NCBI RefSeq assembly: GCF_016756535.1
Contig: NZ_AP023247.1
Coordinates: 6,200,501-6,264,500 of the forward strand
Direction of reading: 5' to 3'
DNA from: Mesorhizobium sp. 131-2-1
GTDB taxonomy: Bacteria > Pseudomonadota > Alphaproteobacteria > Rhizobiales > Rhizobiaceae
DNA: 64,000 nucleotides
Shown here: piece by piece, positions 9,149-16,350 of the stretch
Numbering within the stretch: the first letter of the stretch is position 1
How the letters are laid out: each line of letters opens with the position of its first letter
The notes under the pieces: generated by a model
The model's input: the letters and a program-made list of their open reading frames with translations, nothing else
Databases searched by the model: none
What the model was told of the DNA's origin: nothing
Position numbers and translations under genes: made by a program

Positions 9149-9177
9149 CGTCAGTTTACCGAAAGCTAAACCGCTCA
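9149..9177 (+). promoter_or_regulatory. tts box of nopX
   Basis: GTCAGTTTACCGAAAGCT followed by AAACCGCTCA matches the tts-box consensus in both conserved halves. It is oriented toward nopX and lies about 100 bp upstream of its ATG, after the nolW stop, so nopX should be under direct TtsI control independently of nolW. Confidence 0.9.
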
Positions 9178-9277
9178 TGGTGGCAACCGCCAGCTTCAGC
9201 GATATCTCCGGTCATTATGCTGGTATTGCACATGGATCTGGCGTGGGGGATTGCAATTTCATTTTTGAGGAGACACA

Positions 9278-11182
9278 ATGTCCGTCAATAATAATACAAG
9301 CAACGTTTTCAGTAGCCAGGATATTCTCCAGTACAGCAGCCTGAATCTGACATCTTCGTTGGAAAAGGCGCAGCAAAACGCATCGTCATTCGAGGCGATG
9401 CTCTCCCTTCACCTGCACGAAGACGACGCCAGCCCCTTCCCGTCGATGAAGGAATTGTGCCGGAACACATCGGAGTCGCTGTTGCCCGATGTCGCATCCT
9501 CGTTGGAAGAATTGCGCAAGAACCCATTGGATCTGCTGCCGCCAAGCATGAGGGCAGCCATCGAAGCAACGGATCAAGGCCCGCAGCCTGCGGTCGCCCT
9601 CCCTCCCATTGCGCACGAATCAGTTGATCAAGGCCCGCAGCCTGCGGTCGCCCTCCCTCCCATTGCGCAAGCGCCTATAAAAAGCGAGAGAATTACGTGG
9701 AACGGCGGCTCACTGTCCCAAGCCGAGTTGCAGATTGTCGCAGTGCTGAACCGTCACAAGGACCTATGCCCGCTTAGTTGGCAATCGCTGACGGATAAAG
9801 CCAATGATCCCTCTACGCCACCGGATCTGAAAGCGGCGATTGAGGGATTGCAGCAGGATCCAGAGCTTTTTTATGCGATCGGCTCGCAGGGCGATGGCCG
9901 CTGTGGCGGTAAGATCACGGCCAAGGATTTGTCCGAGTTCTCTCGCCATCACTCACAAGTTGCCGCATTTCAGGGCCAGCAGGCGCAAAGCTACGCGCAG
10001 AACTACATCCCATCCGATAGTACTGGAAGTGCGCAGCCGTCGGTTATGACCTTGAACGATGCGATGCGCGAGCTTTACCGGTACTCCGAAAACCTGCCCA
10101 AGAACCTGAGTCTGACTTATTTCAAGCAGATCGTCGACGGCGACGCGAAAACTGGCAAATGTCCGCCACAGGTCATTGCGGCGGCTCAGTACTTTGTCAG
10201 TCACCCGAATGAATGGAAGCGGTTGTACGGTGGCTCGATAGACAAAGCCCATAAAGAGGATTTTCTCCAAGTCGCTTCATCTTCGATGAGCCTCACGCAA
10301 ACCGAGCTGAATACCCTTAAGACGATCAACAGCAACCAGCAAAAATTCTTTGGGAGCGGTGTCCTGACTCGTGACAAGCTCGCAAGCATGGCGCAAGACA
10401 AGAGCCTAGATCCGAGAGTAAAGCAGGCGGCATCGCAGCTGTTATCGGATCATCTGCTCTTCGGTCTTCTAAACAATTCGATTACGGGCTACAAGACCCA
10501 CAATTCGTTCTTCGATTTCGGCGGCGGACACACGGTTGATTCCGGCAATATCAGCAACAAAGATTTTGGCCACTTCTACAACGGCATGTCGTCTGCAAAC
10601 CGAGCCGTTCAGCAGCCAAAGACCCATGCGCCCGAAACTGCTGCGGAACAGGACGCCGTCTCGGACATGATGACGGGCCGGGCGGACCAGCCTGATACCA
10701 AGTCGGCCAAAAAGAACGGCGGGGCCTTCATCCACACAGTCGACGACGTGCTCAAGGTGTACTCGACAGTGGCTGATTGGGCTGCGACGGCGGTGGGTCT
10801 GTTGAGCTTCATTCCGGTCGTGGGCCAAGTGGCCGATGCCGTGTCGATGACGCTCGCGTTCGAGGCGCAAGCGGCAAATCTTGTCCGCACAGCCATTACC
10901 GGAGGCAATATGAAGCAGGCGCTGCTAGACGCTGGCATCAATATCGGAGCGCAGGCGCTCAGCCTTGTCGCGGGTCCCGAGGTCAAGCTTGCGATTCGCA
11001 ACGGGCTGGTGAAGACGGCGTTGGAAGAGGCCGCCGCGGCCGGGATCGATCTGCCGATTTCCATGGCGAAAAGCTATGCAGAAGACTATTTGTCCAACCT
11101 GCAAGCATGCCTTCCGGCCGACACTATGCAAGCGGCCGGCCTCCTCAGCCCGATGGTGCCAATACTCCAGAAAGTGGCCTGA
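9278..11182 (+). CDS. nopX: NopX (NolX), secreted T3SS translocon protein
   Basis: A 634-residue NopX/HrpF-type protein. A good ribosome site (GAGGAG) precedes the ATG. The N-terminus is Ser/Asn-rich (MSVNNNTSNVFSSQDILQYS), as in T3SS secretion signals. A central helical region contains two Gly/Asp-rich loops (GDGRCGGKITAKDLSEF and DFGGGHTVDSGNISNKDF) in related settings, suggesting an internal repeat. Near the C-terminus there are hydrophobic stretches (TAVGLLSFIPVVGQVADAVS; INIGAQALSLVAG) suited to membrane insertion. In S. fredii NopX is thought to form the pore in the host membrane. Residues ~98-131 carry a tandem 18-residue duplication. Transcription is expected from the tts box at 9149. 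Confidence 0.95.
   Translation: MSVNNNTSNVFSSQDILQYSSLNLTSSLEKAQQNASSFEAMLSLHLHEDDASPFPSMKELCRNTSESLLPDVASSLEELRKNPLDLLPPSMRAAIEATDQGPQPAVALPPIAHESVDQGPQPAVALPPIAQAPIKSERITWNGGSLSQAELQIVAVLNRHKDLCPLSWQSLTDKANDPSTPPDLKAAIEGLQQDPELFYAIGSQGDGRCGGKITAKDLSEFSRHHSQVAAFQGQQAQSYAQNYIPSDSTGSAQPSVMTLNDAMRELYRYSENLPKNLSLTYFKQIVDGDAKTGKCPPQVIAAAQYFVSHPNEWKRLYGGSIDKAHKEDFLQVASSSMSLTQTELNTLKTINSNQQKFFGSGVLTRDKLASMAQDKSLDPRVKQAASQLLSDHLLFGLLNNSITGYKTHNSFFDFGGGHTVDSGNISNKDFGHFYNGMSSANRAVQQPKTHAPETAAEQDAVSDMMTGRADQPDTKSAKKNGGAFIHTVDDVLKVYSTVADWAATAVGLLSFIPVVGQVADAVSMTLAFEAQAANLVRTAITGGNMKQALLDAGINIGAQALSLVAGPEVKLAIRNGLVKTALEEAAAAGIDLPISMAKSYAEDYLSNLQACLPADTMQAAGLLSPMVPILQKVA
9572..9669 (+). repeat. 54-bp tandem duplication inside nopX
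   Basis: A 44-nt stretch encoding DQGPQPAVALPPIA occurs twice with a 54-bp period (9572-9615 and 9626-9669) and appears identical at the base level, including codon choice. It keeps the frame and adds 18 residues to the N-terminal linker region. Identity of the copies indicates a recent event. Confidence 0.9.
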
Positions 11183-11400
11183 CAACAAATGTGCGACTTC
11201 CTTCGCACGCTTCACTAGCCTATCAATCACCTTGTGGGGAACCTTTGCCTTTCCGCAAGGCGATTTGGCAGGCGTGCCTTGAGGATCGTGGTTAGGTCGC
11301 AGCAGGCCCGGGCTTAATCCGCTCATCCTTCGGCCTTGAGGTCGTTTTCACACTTAGCCTGAGAGGAGAAGGTGAGAACTGAGAACGGCTAGAAAAAACC
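11183..11400. other. Region after nopX without a recognisable gene
   Basis: Between the nopX stop and the small inverted-repeat element at 11401 I see no supported gene. A short hairpin (GCCTT...AAGGC, about 11250-11264) follows nopX but lacks a T-run, so it is not called a terminator. The same lack of genes continues from 11568 to 11972, where a plus-strand open frame (11476-11979) runs across the inverted-repeat element and into the 3' end of the y4xK-like gene, with no sign of being coding. Confidence 0.5.
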
Positions 11401-11567
11401 GATATTGTTGAAAAAGTCCGCGTCGCGGTCGCCCGTGGCGCTTTCGTAGGATGGCGTTCCGCGGAGACCCCAAAATTGAATCCTGATTCCATGCAATGCG
11501 CCGGGGTGGAACTGGATTCTAATATCGGTGGGGACTTTGCGGTGCGCCGGACTTTTTCAACAGTATC
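11401..11567. mobile_element. 167-bp MITE-like element with terminal inverted repeats
   Basis: The ends are inverted copies: GATATTGTTGAAAAAGTCCG on the left, and its counterpart reading GATACTGTTGAAAAAGTCCG from the right. The bases AACC immediately flank both ends (11397-11400 and 11568-11571), consistent with a 4-bp target duplication. The TGTTGAAAAAGT core is common in terminal repeats of IS5/IS1182-type elements. There is no room for a transposase, so it is either a MITE mobilised in trans or an internally deleted IS. Confidence 0.8.
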
Positions 11568-11972
11568 AACCCAGAGCGGTCGTGCTGGCCAGTTGGCGCA
11601 GCGCCCGTCCCCCACTGCTTCTCCGGTGGTCATAGGGACCACCGGGCCGCAACATGGGCCGGTGGAGCGCAGCGACACAGCCGCCAGCTTTGTCGACACG
11701 ACCGCCAAGATCAAGCTCGCTTGGCCACTTGAGCCACGCCGCCGTCGCGTGACGTGCGCCTTTAACCTCGCAAATGAAGAACGCCGCTCAGCGAGGCAAC
11801 GTCATGAGCGCAGCGCCACCGGGCACCCCGGAGAGGTGAGGGACACCCCTATCTTGTTCAGGTCACGGTCGTGTATTGTGACGGCCGCGCTCACCACCAG
11901 ATCCGAAGCAACGGCAATGCTACAGACTGGAGGCGGCGCCGTGCTCTACCAAGCTAAAACATACGACCCATG

Positions 11973-12533
11973 TCATTGACCTTTGCCCGCCCCGAACGTC
12001 CTGTATGTGGCAACTGGTATGGCCGCACGCTCGCCATCGCTCGGCTCGACAGCCTGGTTGTCGAGCAAATCGCGCGGATCGTTGACCATTGCAGCTAGGT
12101 TACGTCGTGTCGAACAGCCAAGGGGCTTTTCGAAGGATTTGTCACTGAGTAAAGAATACGACGGACAGGCAGGTGGGCGGGCATGATACACAATTGCTTC
12201 TACTTGGACTGCGCCGCCATCGTGTTGGTCGAGCAAATGGATGTTGTAAGTGTCTATACCCATCTGCCTGGCCTGATGCACCACCTCTGCGCTGAGCCGG
12301 GACGAGCCCCAGATAAGGAGGTGAAGGGCATCGCGGCGGCCGCTACTGGTCCTGTCAAGGAAAACACGCAAACGCTGCCGTTCGGAAGCGCGGAGGCTCT
12401 TTAATATCAGCACGGTGGTCTCCGGCCGGATAAGGATTGGCGCAGGGGGCTCGACATAGATCGGCACAGTGCTTGTGCAGCCACTTGCGCTGGCTGTCAG
12501 GGCGACCAGGAGAACTTTGATCCGCAAAGTCAT
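11973..12533 (-). CDS. CpaD-like lipoprotein (y4xK-type) in the ttsI operon
   Basis: A 186-residue lipoprotein: signal sequence, then lipobox ASGC around residue 19. The C-terminal half contains LGCSTRRNLAAMVNDPRDLL, the hallmark of CpaD-family Tad-pilus lipoproteins. Gene order ttsI-rhcC2-this gene matches y4xI-y4xJ-y4xK of NGR234. It starts 8 bp after rhcC2, so it is in the same operon. By analogy it may help the RhcC2 secretin reach or sit in the outer membrane; that is an inference from its being a CpaC/CpaD-like pair. Confidence 0.85.
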   Translation of the reverse strand: MTLRIKVLLVALTASASGCTSTVPIYVEPPAPILIRPETTVLILKSLRASERQRLRVFLDRTSSGRRDALHLLIWGSSRLSAEVVHQARQMGIDTYNIHLLDQHDGGAVQVEAIVYHARPPACPSYSLLSDKSFEKPLGCSTRRNLAAMVNDPRDLLDNQAVEPSDGERAAIPVATYRTFGAGKGQ

Positions 12534-12541
12534 TCGATCAC

Positions 12542-14002
12542 CTATTGAATTATGAAGCCGCGACCGCGCTTGGCCCCGGGCGCGCCGGTGCGGGCAGCAG
12601 CGCGGCCTCGCGGCGGATCTGCCGGCGGATCGTCCAAAGCCGGCGCCATCCGGTCCGTGGGTGCGCTCATCTGGTTGGGGCTGGAGCCTGGTTTTACGAT
12701 GTAAGGCGTAACCAGAATTATAAGTTCTGATTCTTCTTTTTGAAACGAGGAGGAACGAAACAGAGCGCCAAGAATCGGCATTTCGCCGAGCCAGGGAAAC
12801 GCACTGACATTATTGTTCACGTTGCGCCTGATCAGACCGCCAATTGCAAAGCTCTGCCCACTGGCGAGTTCGACGACTGTGTCGGCTCGGCGCGTGGAAA
12901 CTGCCGGCACGGAAATACCATTGATTTGAACGGCACCTTGGGACGATAGTTCACTGACCTCCGGCTTTACGTGAATGTTGATCCGGTTGTTGTTGAGAAC
13001 GGTCGGCACGAATTCCAGGCTGACGCCGAAGTGACGGAATTCAACCGACACTTGCTTGTTTTCCTGCAGGACAGGAATGGGAAATTCGCCACCTGCGAGA
13101 AAGCTGGCAGTTTCACCGGACATCGCGGTGAGATTCGGCTCAGCCAACACGGAAGCTATGTGCTCCTTGGCGAGCGCGTCTAGAACCGCGCCGATGTTGA
13201 CGGCACCGTTGTTGAATCCGATTCCTGCTGTGCCACCACCCTGCGCTGCACCAGAGCCAGTGCCTCCGCCGCTTAACAAGCCCACTCTGAAATTGTCGAT
13301 TTGACCAAAGGCGGACAGGTTAACGCCGAGTGCCTTCATGGCGCTACGGGAGACCTCCGCTACGCGCACACTGAGATTAACTTGTAAGGACCCAGCGACC
13401 TTAATGTTGTTGACGACTTGCGCACCGTCCCCGAGATACTGCTCAGTGACCCTTTTTGCGGTGTCGGCGACCTCCGCATTGGGCGCTGTACCGCTAAGGA
13501 TTGCGCCGCGCGGCGTATAGCTCACCTGGATTGAAGAGTCGCCAACCTGATCCATCAACATGGCGCGCAATTCCTCGATCGGTTGCGTAACGACAATTCG
13601 CAGCGCGGCGAGAGCCTCGCCCTTATCGTCCAAGGCGAACAGGCTGGTCCGCCCGGATTTCTTCCCGAAGACGAAGATCGTTGTATTTGAGGCTGCCTGA
13701 TAATCAGCGATCGTCGGGTCAGCAACAAAGATGGTCGTGGCAGGCGCGGGCAAATGAACCGTCTTGCCGAGCGAAGAGGAAAGGTTCAGCGTGCCGTCGA
13801 TGCTATTGGAAGCGGCACGCGGCGCCCCTTGATCCTGCATGTTTTCGGCCGGGGCAGAAACTGGATATGCCAGAATGAGCGCACAGAGAAGGCGGCCCAA
13901 GTAAGGAGAAACAGTAGCAGGTCTCGGGCAAACGATGTGCGGGGGCCGCCGATCGGTGTCAGAATGAGTTGTAATGATTTTCAAGGCGGTCTTTTCTTTC
14001 AA
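12542..14002 (-). CDS. rhcC2: RhcC2, C-terminal secretin half with CpaC-like features
   Basis: About 486 residues. After a signal-like hydrophobic stretch (LGRLLCALILAYPVSAPA) there is a pilus-secretin N-terminal domain (SLGKTVHLPAPATTIFVADP; IFVFGKKSGRTSLFALDD), a BON-like segment, then a secretin core with VRVAEVSRSAMKALGVNLS, VLAEPNLTAMSGETASFLAG and a C-terminal ...ELIILVTPYIVKP. These are closer to Tad/CpaC secretins than to classical SctC. It corresponds to y4xJ (RhcC2) and would complete the outer-membrane channel with NolW. The upstream-most start is a TTG at 14002, 26 bp after ttsI; no ATG precedes the signal peptide, so the exact start is uncertain. Confidence 0.9.
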   Translation of the reverse strand: MKEKTALKIITTHSDTDRRPPHIVCPRPATVSPYLGRLLCALILAYPVSAPAENMQDQGAPRAASNSIDGTLNLSSSLGKTVHLPAPATTIFVADPTIADYQAASNTTIFVFGKKSGRTSLFALDDKGEALAALRIVVTQPIEELRAMLMDQVGDSSIQVSYTPRGAILSGTAPNAEVADTAKRVTEQYLGDGAQVVNNIKVAGSLQVNLSVRVAEVSRSAMKALGVNLSAFGQIDNFRVGLLSGGGTGSGAAQGGGTAGIGFNNGAVNIGAVLDALAKEHIASVLAEPNLTAMSGETASFLAGGEFPIPVLQENKQVSVEFRHFGVSLEFVPTVLNNNRINIHVKPEVSELSSQGAVQINGISVPAVSTRRADTVVELASGQSFAIGGLIRRNVNNNVSAFPWLGEMPILGALFRSSSFQKEESELIILVTPYIVKPGSSPNQMSAPTDRMAPALDDPPADPPRGRAAARTGAPGAKRGRGFIIQ

Positions 14003-14028
14003 ATTCGGCCAACTATACGAATGTCGCG

Positions 14029-14700
14029 CTAGTCACATTCAAGAATGTAACCAATGCCACGCACCGTTTTTATCCGTGGCGTTGCGTTTGAACTGCTCAG
14101 ATATCGACGTAAGCGATAGATTCCGACTTCAAGCGCGTTGGCCGATACTTCATCGTTGAACGAATAGAGGTGATCTTCCAACTGCGAACGCGGCACGATG
14201 CGGCCTGCACGGTTGAGCAGATGCTCTAAAATACATAATTCACGGCGTGCGACCGTCAGTGGATAACCAGCAACGGAAACCTGTCGGCCGATCGGATCGA
14301 AGTGGAGATTGCCAAATACAATGATCGGGGCAGTCATCTGAGTCGACCGCCGCAGAACGGCTCTCATTCTGGCAATGAGCTCATTAGTATACACTGGCTT
14401 GAGCAGAAAATCGTCCGCACCACCGTTGAAAATCGCAATTCGCTTCTCAAGATCGTCGACGTCACTCAAAATGAGAGCAGGAACTGAATGTCCCTCACCC
14501 CTTAGCTGCTTCAGCCAATCCAAGCCATCGCCATCCGGCAGAACCAGCTCCAGCAGGAGAATTTCGTAGCTGGCGCAAGAAAATGCACTCGATGCTTGTT
14601 CCAGTGTGGGAACAACATCAACGGCGAAACCGCTATCGCCGAGTGCAACTCCCACCGCTCGCGTAAGATCCGCATGGTGGTCAACGAATAGCGTTCGCAT
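14029..14700 (-). CDS. ttsI: TtsI, T3SS transcriptional activator
   Basis: A 223-residue OmpR/PhoB-type regulator: receiver domain (residues 1-~115) and winged-helix DNA-binding domain (YPLTVARRELCILEHLLNRA; ALEVGIYRLRRYL; RIKTVRGIGYILE). At the position of the phospho-accepting Asp the protein has Glu51 (LLLELVLPDGDG), consistent with the known phosphorylation-independent behaviour proposed for TtsI. It activates genes behind tts boxes. The gene heads an operon with rhcC2 and the CpaD-like lipoprotein. Its long leader starts at the nod box/tts box pair near 15000, implying induction by NodD plus flavonoids and possible feedback by TtsI. Confidence 0.96.
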   Translation of the reverse strand: MRTLFVDHHADLTRAVGVALGDSGFAVDVVPTLEQASSAFSCASYEILLLELVLPDGDGLDWLKQLRGEGHSVPALILSDVDDLEKRIAIFNGGADDFLLKPVYTNELIARMRAVLRRSTQMTAPIIVFGNLHFDPIGRQVSVAGYPLTVARRELCILEHLLNRAGRIVPRSQLEDHLYSFNDEVSANALEVGIYRLRRYLSSSNATPRIKTVRGIGYILECD

Positions 14701-14989
14701 TTCATCTCCTATTAATGGTAGGATAGGTCACCGAGACTGTTGAGACGGCGAAAGCAGAAGTCGCGCAACGCGTCGCAGTGTTCGTAATCCTCTTTGGGAC
14801 GGCTAGTCGCAGGATCATGCGAGCCGTACGCCTGTAGTAGGCGAGGTAGAACCTGTGATGGGCTGAAGCGTCGTTTGGGCAGGCCAAGATGCCACTCCGC
14901 CTTCAATTCGTCTGCGCATCCTACCGATGTGGCGGCCCCTGCATTCGCCAAGCGACATTGCCCTCCAGAGCCCATAATTCCATGACCCG
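14701..14989 (-). other. Leader region of ttsI
   Basis: About 290 bp separate the ttsI start from the nod/tts boxes. An open frame of 87 codons (14712-14975, minus, MGSGGQCRLANAG...) lies within it, but it starts only 15 bp from the tts box, has no recognisable features, and is probably not a gene. A long 5' untranslated leader is the simplest reading. Confidence 0.5.
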
Positions 14990-15015
14990 TAGGGGTTAGC
15001 TTTCGACAAGCGACT
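14990..15015 (-). promoter_or_regulatory. tts box directly behind the nod box of ttsI
   Basis: On the minus strand GTCGCTTGTCGAAAGCTAAC followed by CCCTA matches the tts-box consensus with one base missing in the first half (GTC-GCTT instead of GTCAGCTT). It starts where the nod box ends, and both point to ttsI. One missing base in the first half-site could weaken it. Confidence 0.72.
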
Positions 15016-15060
15016 TGAGCAAATCGATTGTTCGGATGTAAGCAATCCACATCCTGGATT
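15012..15060 (-). promoter_or_regulatory. nod box of the ttsI operon
   Basis: On the minus strand the 49-bp segment begins AATCCA, has GGATTGC in the middle and ATCCGAACAATCGATTTG at its 3' part. This fits the long nod-box consensus (ATCCA...GAT...ATCNAAACAATCGATTTTACCAATC) with a few mismatches at the 3' end. Nod boxes are NodD-binding sites; ttsI of NGR234 is known to be behind one. Its place ~310 bp upstream of ttsI in the right orientation supports the call. Confidence 0.88.
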
Positions 15061-16350
15061 GTCCGCATATTCACCCCCCAGATCGCACTGTGAGGCTGAT
15101 GCTTGGTACCGACGCCTCCCTGGTTTCAGCCTCAAATCAGGTCCGCCTGACCATGAAGTGCAATCGTTGACCGCTTCTGCGACACCTGGGGCGATTGGCA
15201 ACGCCGCCACGTGCCCCAATGTGCCACGAGATAACCGTCGTCCTCGGAGACGGTTCAGTCCGGCACCGGCTCGTAACCCAAGCCCCCAATCACACAGGTC
15301 AGTGTCGGATCGAACCAACCGTCGGTTTTCCCTGGCAATCAGGTGCAACGGCCTCAAGAGCAAGCTGACACGGTTTTTGGTCAGGTTCTCGACTCGGCCT
15401 GTTGTAAAGCTGCACGATACCGAGTAGGCACCGGCGTATTGCACGCCCATCCAGAACGTTGTGGATATTGCGGCGGTCGACAGGGCCAAGCCTATAGCGG
15501 CGGTTGGGTGGGCGGCCGAGAGCATCTCCCTTCTTGGCCATCAGGAGGTGACGGCCGAGTTGCTGACACTGGCCTCGATTCTTGACCACGAAATTGCAGC
15601 CGATTATCACCGCTCGGGATGATAGATGCTGGGGAATGATGCCGTCCGCGCACCGCCTCGTCGCGCACCAACTCGGGTGCGGCAAATAAGGGAGCGTCGC
15701 GCCGGCATTTCGGATTGGTGCAGACTCGTTGCCAAAAGTTTCCGATCAGTATCGGTTCCATTCTCCTCTCCGCAGAACTCCTCGCGCTCCAGGGCGGCTC
15801 CGCCACATAATCTCGCTGAGAGACGCTCGCCTACTGGATGGCCGCAAGATGCGCTGGAAACCAAACGGCTCCCATCCGACATTATCTCGCCGCACCTAAA
15901 CGTTGCCCAGGCTTGCCCGGCTGAATTGCGGCACTGATCGGCGCCCGTCTAGCATCAACCCTGTGGCGCGGCTTCATCTCGGCCGTGGTCGGGCTTGGGA
16001 CAAATGCGATAGCGGTCATTCGCGCAGGTCGATGACGCCGAGTTCGTGCCACATCCACTCGGCGACCTTCTGACGGCCGCCGTTGATTTTGCGGCCGGAC
16101 GTGGCGTTTGCTGCTCATGCCGACCAGTCAGCTGGTCAAGACTTTCGCGATGTCCATGGGTTGACAGACAATCTGCTCGCCGATTTCGGGCGGGTGTCTG
16201 AGGTAGGTTCCTCTGATCTTTGCCGGGACGTTCAGCTATCATATGCTCCACGGTGCCGATTTCAGTGAGCGGAGGCGCTGGAGATCACCAAGGGGTCTGC
16301 TGGATCAGCGTCTTTCCCGTTTCCGCACGCGGCCGAGTTGAACGGGGCCG
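15061..16350. other. 1.3-kb region without a recognisable gene
   Basis: I can support no complete gene here. A plus-strand segment at about 15445-15620 would encode a protein-like stretch (AAVGWAAESISLLGHQEV ... ILDHEIAADYHRSG) without a clear start, and a minus-strand segment around 16030-16210 (KINGGRQKVAEWMWHELG in one frame) also looks protein-like. Both may be remnants of decayed genes. No inverted repeats or transposase motifs were found. Confidence 0.4.

Noticed and set aside
9309..9569. Open frames antisense to nopX
   Set aside because: They follow codon bias of the real plus-strand gene and have no features of their own.
11250..11264. Hairpin after nopX as a terminator
   Set aside because: Short stem and no T-run follow it.
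11690..11715. tts-box-like CCAGCTTTGTCGACA
   Set aside because: An extra T breaks the spacing and the second half is absent; no gene starts downstream in that orientation.
14815..15525. 236-codon minus-strand open frame
   Set aside because: It runs across the nod box and tts box, has no ribosome site or known features, and looks like a GC-driven open frame.
16121..16150. tts-box-like GTCAGCTGGTCAAGACTTTC on the plus strand
   Set aside because: The second half does not match and there is no plus-strand gene behind it.
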